Assembly: GCA_963747835.1 (NCBI GenBank)
Contig: CAVVGO010000005.1
Location: forward strand, 2,914,001 to 2,978,000
DNA: 64,000 nucleotides
Origin: JAJPKK01 sp963747835
GTDB taxonomy: Bacteria; Pseudomonadota; Alphaproteobacteria; Rhizobiales; Xanthobacteraceae
Direction of reading: 5' to 3'
Part shown: positions 54,796-63,488 of the stretch, one piece after another
Layout: each line of letters starts with the position of its first letter
Numbering within the stretch: position 1 is the stretch's first letter
Position numbers and translations under genes: made by a program
Notes under the pieces: generated by a model
Databases searched by the model: none
The model's input: the letters and a program-made list of their open reading frames with translations, nothing else
Told to the model about the DNA's origin: nothing

Positions 54796-55284
54796 ATGAA
54801 ATCGTTGACCCTTTCGGCCGTCGCGGTGTCTCTCGCCGTGACTGGTTTTGCCGGCGGCGCGCAGGCCCAGCAAGCCAAGAAGCTGTTCTTTGAAGGCGAC
54901 ATCGTGCGCCATGCGCTTGCCGAGCAGGCGGGACCGTTCTGCGTGCTGGCGAACCAGTTCACGCGCAAGGAAGCGGTGGCTTGGCGCATTCGCGTGTTGC
55001 AGGCGAACGGCGAAGTGGCTGACGACAAGGTGCTGAAGAGCGTGGTGGTCGAGCTCGGCAACGGGATGAAGCTGCCGGCCGGCTTTAAACCTCATGGCAC
55101 ACCGGCGACGGACCATTTCTGGTCGCTGTTCTGGACCATCCCGGCCGACTTCCCGACAGGCTCGCTGGGCTACAAGGTCATCGCCACCATGAGTGACGGC
55201 AGCGAAGTGGTGTGGCAGCCGTTCACCCGTCCGCCGACCCAGTTGATGGTGGTCGCCGGCGATCCGGTGATGACGAAGAAATAA
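54796..55284 (+). CDS. Hypothetical exported protein, first of a two-gene unit
   Basis: Not recognised. 162 residues with signal peptide MKSLTLSAVAVSLAVTGFAG ending at AQAQ. The mature part (KLFFEGDIVRHALAEQAGPF, CVLANQFTRKEAVAWRIRVL, VVVELGNGMKLPAGFKPHGT, DHFWSLFWTIPADFPTGSLG, YKVIATMSDGSEVVWQPFTR) looks like a beta-sandwich, of the kind seen in periplasmic adaptor domains. AGGAGG precedes ATG 54796. Only 18 bp separate it from the next gene, so they probably function together. Confidence 0.65.
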   Translation: MKSLTLSAVAVSLAVTGFAGGAQAQQAKKLFFEGDIVRHALAEQAGPFCVLANQFTRKEAVAWRIRVLQANGEVADDKVLKSVVVELGNGMKLPAGFKPHGTPATDHFWSLFWTIPADFPTGSLGYKVIATMSDGSEVVWQPFTRPPTQLMVVAGDPVMTKK

Positions 55285-55302
55285 ATTCAAGGGGCTGATC
55301 CG

Positions 55303-56784
55303 ATGTGGACTCGCAGCGGCCGAGTGGCCGGGTTGGCGTGCGCGCTCATCGCGCTTGCGCTCACGTCTCCGTCACGCTCGGTCGCGGCGCCTGCCGCGGC
55401 CCTTGGCCCCGAAGTTACGGTCAGTGAGCCGTCCAACGGCTATGTCGGACGGCTCGACGTTTCGCCGGAGCATGCTCCGGCGGGTGCCCCGGTGACGGTC
55501 TCGGCGGAGGGGTTGCCGCCGGGACAGGAATTCCAGATCGTCTGGGTCACCGTCAGCGGCGCGTGGAAGGTTGCCGACGCCGAATATAAGGGTCGCGAAT
55601 TCACCCAGGTGGCCTACCAGATCGCCAAGGTGAAGGCCGATCAGACCGGACGCCTGAGCGCAAAGTTCGTTGCGCCGGACGATTACGGCTTCCTGCACGA
55701 CATCGTGCTGCAGCAGGGCGGGCGGCTGTTCACGCAGGTTGGCTTCAACCTCGACATGTCGGTCGACATCTCGCCCAAGAGCGGGCCACCCGGCACCCCG
55801 ATCAGGTTCGACGTCAAGGGCATTGGATTCCGTTCGCTCTACAACTCCTGGGACGTTATCTACGACAACAACTTCACCGGCTGGATTTCGGCGGTGACGA
55901 CACCTGGCTCCGCAAGCTTCACGATTCCGGCAACCGGCGGTGCAGGCCCGCACATTATCGAAGTGCTGCATGGGGAACTGACGTTCCCGTATCGCAATCC
56001 GGAACAGAATCCAGCGCCTGGTCGGCCCCGTTTCGAGATGGCGTTCACCGTCACGGACGGCGCGCCGGTGATGCCGGCAGCACCCGAACTGCAAGCCCAG
56101 AAGAATGTGCGCCGCCTGCCGCCGCAGGGCGATCTGGTGGCGACACCGCAATTCGCCGGCGTCGGCGAGCGGACAACGGTGCGCGGCGATGGGCTGGAGC
56201 CGGGCAAGACCTATCAGCTCAATTGGACCCGCGTGGTCGGCAACCGGATGACCGGCCAGGGTTGGGAGCAGGCGTCCAAGGCGATCGCCGAGGCGAAGGC
56301 CGACGCCGCCGGCCGCGTTGAGTTCGGTTTTGCAACGCCCGACGATCTCGGCGGTATCCATGGCCTGTGGATCGACAATGGCGGCACGAAAAAACTCGGC
56401 GCGTTCTGGGTTAAGCCGACCGCGTTACCGATGGACGTGACCCGCGGGCCTGTTGGCACCACCTTCACCATCCATCTCAAAGGGGTCGGCTGGACCGAGA
56501 CCGCCAACCTCTACAACGTGGTCTATGACAACAATTACACTGGCTATGTGTGCGCCTTCAACAGCCAGGGCGACGTTGAGATCATCATGAAGGCGACCGG
56601 CGCGCCGGGCATGCATTACATCGATCTCTATCCCGGCATCTACAAAGGCACCGAGACGCGGCCTAATAATTTTCGCATTCCCCAACTGACCTATGCGGAT
56701 GACCATCCGGGCGAAGATCTGCCGGGCTTCCACTTTGCCTTCGAAGTCATTCCAGGCAATCAGCGCGCCGAACTCGCGAAGTAG
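55303..56784 (+). CDS. Large exported protein made of two duplicated halves
   Basis: Not recognised. 493 residues with a signal peptide ending near VAAPAAA. Half 1 (about 45-255) and half 2 (about 275-485) share a plan: APVTVSAEGLPPGQEFQIVW and TTVRGDGLEPGKTYQLNWTR; KFVAPDDYGFLHDIVLQQGG and GFATPDDLGGIHGLWIDNGG; VIYDNNFTGWISAVTTPGSA and VVYDNNYTGYVCAFNSQGDV. Each half seems to hold two beta-sandwich domains. Ends 22 bp before a bidirectional terminator. Likely a periplasmic or surface protein; partner of the preceding gene. Confidence 0.65.
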   Translation: MWTRSGRVAGLACALIALALTSPSRSVAAPAAALGPEVTVSEPSNGYVGRLDVSPEHAPAGAPVTVSAEGLPPGQEFQIVWVTVSGAWKVADAEYKGREFTQVAYQIAKVKADQTGRLSAKFVAPDDYGFLHDIVLQQGGRLFTQVGFNLDMSVDISPKSGPPGTPIRFDVKGIGFRSLYNSWDVIYDNNFTGWISAVTTPGSASFTIPATGGAGPHIIEVLHGELTFPYRNPEQNPAPGRPRFEMAFTVTDGAPVMPAAPELQAQKNVRRLPPQGDLVATPQFAGVGERTTVRGDGLEPGKTYQLNWTRVVGNRMTGQGWEQASKAIAEAKADAAGRVEFGFATPDDLGGIHGLWIDNGGTKKLGAFWVKPTALPMDVTRGPVGTTFTIHLKGVGWTETANLYNVVYDNNYTGYVCAFNSQGDVEIIMKATGAPGMHYIDLYPGIYKGTETRPNNFRIPQLTYADDHPGEDLPGFHFAFEVIPGNQRAELAK

Positions 56785-56806
56785 CCGCGGCCGGCAGTCG
56801 CTGTAA

Positions 56807-56844
56807 TCAATAAGGCCCGGTGCGATCGCACCGGGCCTTATTGA
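56807..56844. terminator. Perfect 38-bp palindrome, bidirectional terminator
   Basis: The 19-base half-site TCAATAAGGCCCGGTGCGA is followed at once by its exact complement, with an A-rich left foot and T-rich right foot. It lies between two converging genes: the duplicated exported protein (plus) and the ribosomal-protein operon (minus, ending with rplQ). The GC-rich stem with A/T feet in both directions fits intrinsic termination of both units. Confidence 0.88.
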
Positions 56845-56887
56845 CATCATCCCTCAAAATTTCGTTGGAGTTGCGAACGCGACGCCG

Positions 56888-57319
56888 TCACGCTGCGGCC
56901 GGGACCGATGCTTCCGCACTCTTGGGCTGCACCGGACCGGAATCGAGGCCCTTGGCGGCGACGTCGCGATCGACAAATTCGATCACTGCGACCGGAGCAT
57001 TGTCGCCGTGCCGGAAGCCCGCCTTGACGATGCGGATGTACCCGCCATTGCGGTCCTTGTAGCGGGGCCCCAGCACGTCGAACAGCTTCTTGACCAGGGC
57101 GACATCGCGGATTTTCGCGATCGCCTGGCGACGCGCATGCAGGCCGCCACGCTTGCCGAGGGTCACAAGCTTTTCGACAATCGGACGCAGGTCCTTCGCC
57201 TTCGGCAGCGTCGTCGTGATCTGCTCGTGCTTGATCAGCGCGATGCACAGATTGGCGAACAGGGCCCGGCGATGCTCGGGCCTGCGGTTGAACTTGCGGT
57301 GGACTTTGCCGTGACGCAT
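56888..57319 (-). CDS. rplQ: 50S ribosomal protein L17
   Basis: 143 residues. MRHGKVHRKFNRRPEHRRAL and FANLCIALIKHEQITTTLPK, AKDLRPIVEKLVTLGKRGGL, KDRNGGYIRIVKAGFRHGDN are L17. The C-terminus (VQPKSAEASVPAAA) carries the extra tail common in alphaproteobacteria. Last gene of the operon, followed by the palindromic terminator. Confidence 0.97.
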   Translation of the reverse strand: MRHGKVHRKFNRRPEHRRALFANLCIALIKHEQITTTLPKAKDLRPIVEKLVTLGKRGGLHARRQAIAKIRDVALVKKLFDVLGPRYKDRNGGYIRIVKAGFRHGDNAPVAVIEFVDRDVAAKGLDSGPVQPKSAEASVPAAA

Positions 57320-57407
57320 CGCCGTTACTCCGTTATGCCCTGCTCCATCCGTCCTGGCGCTCCGCCGCGGACGGAGGCAGGACGAGAGCGTTCCTCAATA
57401 GTGGTCT

Positions 57408-58442
57408 TCAATAATGGTCTTCGAACCGCTTGGCGAGTTCGTCGATATTTTCGGGCGGCCAGCCTGGCACTTCCATACCGAGATGGAGCCCCATCTGGGC
57501 CAGCACTTCCTTGATCTCGTTGAGCGACTTGCGGCCAAAGTTCGGAGTGCGCAGCATTTCGCCTTCGGTCTTCTGCACGAGATCGCCGATATAGACGATG
57601 TTGTCGTTCTTCAAGCAGTTTGCAGACCGCACTGACAGTTCGAGTTCGTCGACTTTCTTGAGGAAGGCCGGATTGAACGCAAGATCCGGGATAGCCTCGG
57701 TGACGCCGACTTCTTTCCTCGGCTCCTCGAAATTGACGAACACGTTGAGCTGGTCCTGCAGGATGCGCGCCGCATAGGCGAGCGCGTCGTCCGGCGTCAC
57801 CGCGCCATTTGTTTCGATCTGCATGGTGAGCTTGTCATAGTCGAGAATTTGGCCTTCGCGCGTATTCTCGACCCGATAGGACACCTTCTTCACCGGCGAA
57901 TAGAGGCTGTCGACCGGGATCAACCCGATCGGGGCGTCCTCGGGGCGATTGCGTTCCGCCGCAACGTAACCCTTGCCGGTGTTGACGGTGAACTCCATGC
58001 GGATCTCGGCGCCCTCGTCGAGATGGCACAGCACAAGTTCCGGATTGAGGATCACGGTGTCGCCGACGGTCTGGATGTCGCCCGCGGTTACGAGTGCCGG
58101 GCCGGACTTCTTGACCACCATGCGCTTGGGGCCGTCGCCCTGCATCTTGATGGCGATGTCCTTGATATTGAGGATGATGTCGGTCACGTCCTCGCGCACC
58201 CCGGCGATCGAAGAGAATTCGTGCAGCACGCCGTCGATATGCACCGCCTGCACGCTCGCGCCCTGCAGCGAGGACAAAAGGATGCGTCGCAACGCATTGC
58301 CGAGCGTGAGCCCGAAGCCACGCTCCAGCGGCTCCGCCACCACGGTGGCGGAGCGCTTGGGGTCGGTCCCGGGGGTCACCTGGAGCTTGTTTGGTCGAAT
58401 CAATTCCTGCCAGTTCTTCTGAATCGTCACATCGTCACCCAT
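57408..58442 (-). CDS. rpoA: DNA-directed RNA polymerase alpha subunit
   Basis: 344 residues. TIQKNWQELIRPNKLQVTPG, ERGFGLTLGNALRRILLSSL (dimerisation), ERNRPEDAPIGLIPVDSLYS, and the C-terminal domain VRSANCLKNDNIVYIGDLVQ, GRKSLNEIKEVLAQMGLHLG. The ATG at 58442 gives MGDDVTIQKN; many relatives start at the equivalent of TIQKN, so a GTG at 58430 is an alternative. Lies between rpsK and rplQ, as is standard. Confidence 0.97.
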   Translation of the reverse strand: MGDDVTIQKNWQELIRPNKLQVTPGTDPKRSATVVAEPLERGFGLTLGNALRRILLSSLQGASVQAVHIDGVLHEFSSIAGVREDVTDIILNIKDIAIKMQGDGPKRMVVKKSGPALVTAGDIQTVGDTVILNPELVLCHLDEGAEIRMEFTVNTGKGYVAAERNRPEDAPIGLIPVDSLYSPVKKVSYRVENTREGQILDYDKLTMQIETNGAVTPDDALAYAARILQDQLNVFVNFEEPRKEVGVTEAIPDLAFNPAFLKKVDELELSVRSANCLKNDNIVYIGDLVQKTEGEMLRTPNFGRKSLNEIKEVLAQMGLHLGMEVPGWPPENIDELAKRFEDHY

Positions 58443-58530
58443 CGCGTTGAGCAGCGCAGCGCCCGTTTGGCGCGCAGACCCGCTTCGTGGGAAAAATCGG
58501 CAGGGCGCCCGGCGCCCGCCGCAATTTGCA

Positions 58531-58920
58531 TCAAACGCGCCGTCGCTTGCGCGGCCGGCAGCCATTGTGCGGGATCGGCGTCACGTCGCGGATCGACGTA
58601 ATGGTGAAGCCGGCAGCCTGCAGGGAACGCAACGCCAACTCGCGCCCCGAACCTGGACCCGCCACTTCCACTTCGAGCGTGCGCATGCCGTGTTCCTGCG
58701 CCTTCTTGGCGACGTCCTCGGCCGCGACCTGAGCCGCATAGGGGGTCGATTTGCGCGACCCCTTGAATCCCATGGTGCCGGACGACGACCACGCAATGGT
58801 GTTGCCCTGGGCATCGGTGACCGTGATCATCGTATTGTTGAACGACGCATTCACGTGGGCGACGCCCGAGGCGATGTTCTTGCGCTCGCGTCGTCGGACG
58901 CGAGTGGCTTCCTTACCCAT
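58531..58920 (-). CDS. rpsK: 30S ribosomal protein S11
   Basis: 129 residues. GKEATRVRRRERKNIASGVA, HVNASFNNTMITVTDAQGNT, AAEDVAKKAQEHGMRTLEVE, VTPIPHNGCRPRKRRRV. The MGKEATRV start at 58920 is the usual one in alphaproteobacteria; an ATG two codons upstream (58926) is possible. Fifty bases after rpsM. Confidence 0.97.
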   Translation of the reverse strand: MGKEATRVRRRERKNIASGVAHVNASFNNTMITVTDAQGNTIAWSSSGTMGFKGSRKSTPYAAQVAAEDVAKKAQEHGMRTLEVEVAGPGSGRELALRSLQAAGFTITSIRDVTPIPHNGCRPRKRRRV

Positions 58921-58970
58921 TTTCAACCCTTTCGCGGCCCGCCGTTGCGGGCCTCATCTCGTTCTCGGAA

Positions 58971-59339
58971 TTACTTCTTCTTGCCGGCGATCGGCTTGGA
59001 CGGTCCCTTGCGGGTGCGGGCATTGGTGTGGGTGCGCTGGCCGCGGACGGGCAGCCCGCGTCGATGGCGCAACCCACGATAGCAGCCCAGGTCCATCAGC
59101 CGCTTGATGTTCATGGCGGTGTCGCGCCGCAACTCGCCCTCGACCATGTAGTCATGGTCGATCACTTCACGAATCTGCAGCACTTCCTGGTCGGTCAGTT
59201 GAGCCACCCGACGCTCGTCCGGAATCCCGACTTTAGCAACGATGTCCCGCGCCTTGGCGGGCCCGATGCCGTGGATATATTGGAGCGCGATAAGCACCCG
59301 CTTGTTGGTGGGAATGTTCACTCCAGCGATACGGGCCAA
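58971..59339 (-). CDS. rpsM: 30S ribosomal protein S13
   Basis: 122 residues. MARIAGVNIPTNKRVLIALQ, YIHGIGPAKARDIVAKVGIP, DYMVEGELRRDTAMNIKRLM, RGLPVRGQRTHTNARTRKGP. Normal length. Follows adk in the operon, with 180 bp between; no gene was found in that gap. No rpmJ was seen between secY and rpsM. Confidence 0.97.
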   Translation of the reverse strand: MARIAGVNIPTNKRVLIALQYIHGIGPAKARDIVAKVGIPDERRVAQLTDQEVLQIREVIDHDYMVEGELRRDTAMNIKRLMDLGCYRGLRHRRGLPVRGQRTHTNARTRKGPSKPIAGKKK

Positions 59340-59519
59340 GACCGCTACTCCTTTCGCCGGCGTGCGCGCCGACCGGTTCGTTCACGATCCTGCTCGGATC
59401 GCAGGGTTAAGGTGAACACGACATAAACGCCAAAGCGACGCCTCCCCGGCGATCGGGGCCCGGCGTCGTCAAAAGTCTATAACTGGGTGGCGGTTATGTA
59501 CGGTGTCCACGGCGTTCCG

Positions 59520-60518
59520 TCAACCTCTGCGTCCCGGTTTATGCACTGCCGTCCGGCGGGACTTGCCGCGAGCGGGTTTTCCTGGTTTTGAACCGCCCTT
59601 GGTGGCCTGTTTGGGGGGCCGTTTAACGGTGGATTTGGCGGTGTCTTTAGACGCTGACTTGGCCGGGGTCTTGGTTGGGGCCTTGGCCGGGGTCTTGGTT
59701 GGCATCTTGGTAGGCATTTTGGCGCGCTTCCCGACGGCCATTGCGGGCCTACCCTTACGGGGCTGCGGCGCCGTTTTGGAAGCCGGTTTGGGAACAGCCG
59801 CATGACCCCGTAGCGCGACCGCGCCAAGCCGCCCGGCCGGCTTGCGGACATGGACGCGACGGGCGGCTTTGCGGGCGGCCGCCGACCGAGGCGCCGTCGG
59901 CCGACGCCGCGCCGGCGAGGCTCCCGCCTCGTTGACGTCCGAATCGAGTGCCGCCGCAATGGCGGCGCTGACCTTTTCGATCGGTGCCATGCCATCGACG
60001 GTCTTGAGCATGCCCCTGCCGGCATAATAGCCGATCAGGGGCGCGGTCTGGGCTCGATAGCCGTCGAGGCGCTTCTTAAGGGCCTCGGCATTGTCATCCG
60101 GGCGCAATGGCTCGCCGCGCGCCGTCATTTCGGCGACGCGCCTTTCGATCCGCTTGAGCAGGATGGCCTCGTCGACCCTGAGCTCGATCACGGCGTCAAG
60201 GGCAAGCCCCTTGTTCGCCAGCATGCGGTCGAGTGCCCCGGCCTGTGGCACCGTTCGCGGGAAACCGTCGAGGATGAAGCCGTCGTGGGCATCGGGTTCC
60301 TCTATGCGGTCGGCCACGATCGCCACCACGACGTCGTCGGGAACAAGTTCGCCGCGGGCCATGATGTCCTTGGCTTTGAGACCGACCGGCGTCCCGACCT
60401 TCACGGCGGCGCGGAGCATGTCGCCGGTGGACAGCTGGACGATGCGGTATTGCTCGACCAGACGCTGTGCCTGGGTGCCCTTGCCCGCCCCCGGCGGCCC
60501 CAGGAGGATCAACCTCAT
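59520..60518 (-). CDS. adk: Adenylate kinase with a 141-residue Lys/Pro/Ala-rich tail
   Basis: 332 residues. Residues 1-191 are a normal short-LID adenylate kinase: RLILLGPPGAGKGTQAQRLV (Walker A), VQLSTGDMLRAAVKVGTPVG, FILDGFPRTVPQAGALDRML, KKRLDGYRAQTAPLIGYYAG. After SAAIAAALD comes a strongly basic, low-complexity tail (for example GKRAKMPTKMPTKTPAKAPT, KTPAKSASKDTAKSTVKRPP) with repeated T-K-x-P-A/T-K units, like histone H1 or alphaproteobacterial histone-like proteins. The core makes ADP from ATP and AMP; the tail is unexplained and may bind nucleic acid. ATG 60518, with a GGGGGAGCGAAC site upstream. Confidence 0.93.
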   Translation of the reverse strand: MRLILLGPPGAGKGTQAQRLVEQYRIVQLSTGDMLRAAVKVGTPVGLKAKDIMARGELVPDDVVVAIVADRIEEPDAHDGFILDGFPRTVPQAGALDRMLANKGLALDAVIELRVDEAILLKRIERRVAEMTARGEPLRPDDNAEALKKRLDGYRAQTAPLIGYYAGRGMLKTVDGMAPIEKVSAAIAAALDSDVNEAGASPARRRPTAPRSAAARKAARRVHVRKPAGRLGAVALRGHAAVPKPASKTAPQPRKGRPAMAVGKRAKMPTKMPTKTPAKAPTKTPAKSASKDTAKSTVKRPPKQATKGGSKPGKPARGKSRRTAVHKPGRRG

Positions 60519-60599
60519 GTTCGTTCGCTCCCCCTTTAACAAGCCCGTCTGCGCGGGCTTCGACGCATCAACAGGCGAGGCGCCGACCCGGTTTCGCGC

Positions 60600-61931
60600 T
60601 CATCTTTTGCGTCCCCGCAGCTTTGACCGTTTGATCAGCCCTTCATACTGGTGCGCCAGCAGGTAGCCCTGGACCTGCGCCACCGTGTCCATGGTCACGC
60701 TCACCACGATGAGAAGCGAGGTGCCGCCGAAATAGAACGGCACCGCCGCGTAGGAGATCAGGATTTCCGGCAGCACGCAGACCAGCGCGAGATAACCGGC
60801 GCCGATCACAGTGATGCGCGACAGCACATAGTCGATGTATTCGGCAGTCCGCTCGCCCGGCCGGATGCCTGGAATGAAGCCGCCGTGCTTCTTGAGATTG
60901 TCGGCGGTCTCGGTCGGGTTGAACACGATCGCGGTGTAGAAGAACGCGAAGAAGACGATGAGCGCCACGTAGAAGACGAGGAACAACGGCCGCCCGTGGC
61001 CGAGTTGGGCCGTGATGATGTTGAGCCATTCCGGCCCCTGGCCGGCGTTGAAGTTTGCCACTGTGGTGGGCAACAGGAGAAGCGACGACGCAAAGATCGG
61101 CGGGATGACGCCCGAGGTATTGAGCTTGAGCGGCAAATGCGAGGACTGCCCCTCGAACATGCGGTTGCCGACTTGGCGCTTGGGATACTGAATGAGAAGC
61201 CGCCGCTGGGCACGCTCCATGAACACAATGAAGCCGATCACCGCGACCGCCATCACGATGATGACCAGGATGAGACCGGTCGACAGCGCCCCCTGCCGGC
61301 CGAGTTCCAGGGTGCCGGCGATCGCCGCGGGCAGTTCCGCCACGATGCCCGAAAGAATGATGAGCGAAATACCGTTGCCGATGCCGCGCGAGGTGATCTG
61401 CTCGCCAAGCCACATCAAGAACATGGTGCCGCCAGTGAGCGTGATCACCGTCGAGATGCGGAAGAACAGGCCAGGATCGGACACCGTCTGGCCGAAGCCT
61501 TCGAGCCCGATGCTGATGCCGTAGGACTGGAACGCCGCCAGCAGCACCGTCAGATACCGGGTGTACTGGTTGATCATCTTGCGGCCGCTCTCGCCCTCTT
61601 TTTTGAGCTGCTCGAGAGTTGGCGAGACCGTCGTCATCAGCTGGATGATGATCGAGGCCGAGATGTAGGGCATGATGTTGAGGGCGAAGATCGCCATGCG
61701 GTGGATGCCGCCGCCGGCGAACATGTTGAACATGCCAAGGATGCCGCCCGAATTGGTGCGAAAGATCTGCTCCCAGGCCGCCGGGTCGATTCCGGGCAAC
61801 GGTATGTAGGTGCCAAGCCGGTAGACGATGAGTGCGCCAAGCGTGAACCACATCCGGCGCTTCAGCTCGTCGGCCTTGGCGAACGCCGAAAAGTTCAGAT
61901 TGGCCGCCAATTGTTCCGCTGCTGAGACCAT
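60600..61931 (-). CDS. secY: Preprotein translocase subunit SecY
   Basis: 443 residues, intact. Ten membrane spans of the Sec channel; recognised by FTLGALIVYRLGTYIPLPGI, MFNMFAGGGIHRMAIFALNI, MPYISASIIIQLMTTVSPTL, YLTVLLAAFQSYGISIGLEG, PLKLNTSGVIPPIFASSLLL and AHQYEGLIKRSKLRGRKR at the C-terminus. Standard position between rplO and adk. Confidence 0.97.
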   Translation of the reverse strand: MVSAAEQLAANLNFSAFAKADELKRRMWFTLGALIVYRLGTYIPLPGIDPAAWEQIFRTNSGGILGMFNMFAGGGIHRMAIFALNIMPYISASIIIQLMTTVSPTLEQLKKEGESGRKMINQYTRYLTVLLAAFQSYGISIGLEGFGQTVSDPGLFFRISTVITLTGGTMFLMWLGEQITSRGIGNGISLIILSGIVAELPAAIAGTLELGRQGALSTGLILVIIVMAVAVIGFIVFMERAQRRLLIQYPKRQVGNRMFEGQSSHLPLKLNTSGVIPPIFASSLLLLPTTVANFNAGQGPEWLNIITAQLGHGRPLFLVFYVALIVFFAFFYTAIVFNPTETADNLKKHGGFIPGIRPGERTAEYIDYVLSRITVIGAGYLALVCVLPEILISYAAVPFYFGGTSLLIVVSVTMDTVAQVQGYLLAHQYEGLIKRSKLRGRKR

Positions 61932-62084
61932 CGTCCAGGCTCCCGAACGCCCATCTTGGTTACGGCTTCATGGCCAAGTGCTTGTCCAAAGTCCTTGGCC
62001 AAGTAAGTAGCCACGCGAGTGGCCAAATGCGGCGGCCACGCAGATGAAAATGGCCGTCGAGGACGCTCGGCACAAGGCCGGGCC

Positions 62085-62573
62085 TCACGCGGCGGCTTCG
62101 CCCGTTTCCTTCTTCGGCGCGAGGATCTTGACCGACCCGCCCGCCTTTTCAACCGCCGCGACCGCGGATTTGGACGCGCCATGAACCGCGAAGGTAAGCG
62201 CCGCTTTGATCTCGCCCTTGCCGAGCAGGCGCACGCCATGCTTTGCCCGCCGCAGAACGCCTGCGCGCACCAGTGCCTCGGCGTCGACCGTGTCCTTACC
62301 GTCGAGCGTACCTTTGTCGATCGCCTGCTGGACCCGGTCGAGATTAACCTCGTTCAATTCAAGCGCGAATATATTGGTGAACCCGCGCTTTGGCAGCCGC
62401 CGGTGCAGCGGCATCTGGCCGCCCTCAAAGCCTTTGATGCGCACGCCGGTTCGCGCGGTCTGACCCTTGCCACCGCGCCCGCCGGTCTTGCCCTTGCCGG
62501 ACCCGATGCCGCGGCCGATGCGCATGCGGCCTTTGCGGGAGCCCGCATTGTCGGAAATCTCATTGAGCTTCAT
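62085..62573 (-). CDS. rplO: 50S ribosomal protein L15
   Basis: 162 residues. MKLNEISDNAGSRKGRMRIG, RGIGSGKGKTGGRGGKGQTA, RTGVRIKGFEGGQMPLHRRL, PKRGFTNIFALELNEVNLDR. Normal L15 for alphaproteobacteria. About 150 bp separate it from secY; that gap contains several TGGCCAA-like words but no gene. Confidence 0.97.
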   Translation of the reverse strand: MKLNEISDNAGSRKGRMRIGRGIGSGKGKTGGRGGKGQTARTGVRIKGFEGGQMPLHRRLPKRGFTNIFALELNEVNLDRVQQAIDKGTLDGKDTVDAEALVRAGVLRRAKHGVRLLGKGEIKAALTFAVHGASKSAVAAVEKAGGSVKILAPKKETGEAAA

Positions 62574-62625
62574 GACCTGAATTCCTCGCGCCCACTGCCC
62601 TGCAATCTATCGCCGCGCGCGGCGA

Positions 62626-62820
62626 TCACTCCTTCTCGACGACGCGCACGATGTGCGCCACCTTGGCGATCATGCCGCGGGTCGAGGGCGTATCCGGCAC
62701 CTCGGCGACGCGGCCGATGCGGTTGAGCCCGAGCCCGATAAGGGTCTCGCGCTGATCGTGACGGCGGCGGATTGCGCTGCCGGTCTGTTCGACCTTGATG
62801 GTTTTCTTCGCATTCGCCAT
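62626..62820 (-). CDS. rpmD: 50S ribosomal protein L30
   Basis: 64 residues. ANAKKTIKVEQTGSAIRRRH, DQRETLIGLGLNRIGRVAEV and PDTPSTRGMIAKVAHIVRVV. Normal L30 length. Twenty bases after rpsE. Confidence 0.96.
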   Translation of the reverse strand: MANAKKTIKVEQTGSAIRRRHDQRETLIGLGLNRIGRVAEVPDTPSTRGMIAKVAHIVRVVEKE

Positions 62821-62840
62821 GGCGCGCTCCGCAATCCTGG

Positions 62841-63398
62841 TTATTCGGTGGTTGTGACTTCGGCGTCGCCCTCGCGGCGGCGCGCCTGCAGCGACGACAC
62901 CTTGACGTTGCGCCGTGCTGCGACCGAGCGCGGGGAGTCCTGATGCTTGAGAGCATCGAAGGTTGCCCGCACCATGTTGTAGGGATTGGACGAGCCGATC
63001 GACTTCGCCACCACGTCCTGCACCCCGAGGGTCTCGAACACGGCGCGCATCGGGCCGCCGGCAATGATGCCGGTGCCGGGCACGGCGGCGCGCAGGAACA
63101 CCTTGCCGGCCCCGTGGCGGCCCATGACGTCATGATGGAGCGTACGGCCCTCGCGCAACGGCACCCGCACCAGGGAGCGTTTGGCGGCATCCGTCGCCTT
63201 GCGGATCGCCTCCGGCACCTCGCGTGCCTTGCCGTGGCCGAAGCCGACCCGGCCCTTCTGGTCGCCGACGACGACAAGCGCCGCGAAGCCGAAGCGCCGG
63301 CCACCCTTCACGACCTTGGCGACGCGGTTGATATGGACGAGCTTGTCCGTGAACTCGCTGTCCCGCTCTTCCCGGTGATGTTCGCGCTCACGTGCCAT
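62841..63398 (-). CDS. rpsE: 30S ribosomal protein S5
   Basis: 185 residues. DSEFTDKLVHINRVAKVVKG, GRRFGFAALVVVGDQKGRVG, GHGKAREVPEAIRKATDAAK, FLRAAVPGTGIIAGGPMRAV, ETLGVQDVVAKSIGSSNPYN. Intact, with the variable acidic C-terminus. Confidence 0.97.
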   Translation of the reverse strand: MAREREHHREERDSEFTDKLVHINRVAKVVKGGRRFGFAALVVVGDQKGRVGFGHGKAREVPEAIRKATDAAKRSLVRVPLREGRTLHHDVMGRHGAGKVFLRAAVPGTGIIAGGPMRAVFETLGVQDVVAKSIGSSNPYNMVRATFDALKHQDSPRSVAARRNVKVSSLQARRREGDAEVTTTE

Positions 63399-63488
63399 GA
63401 CGAATATCCGTTTCCGTTCGGGTCTCGACCCGCTTCGATATTGCGCCTGATCTTGTCCGAAAAGTCTGCAACTCCTCGGGATCGGGCG

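Noticed and set aside
61932..62084. Repeated TGGCCAA words between secY and rplO as a regulatory array
   Set aside because: Spacing is irregular and the copies are imperfect. No hairpin or known ribosomal-protein leader motif is formed.
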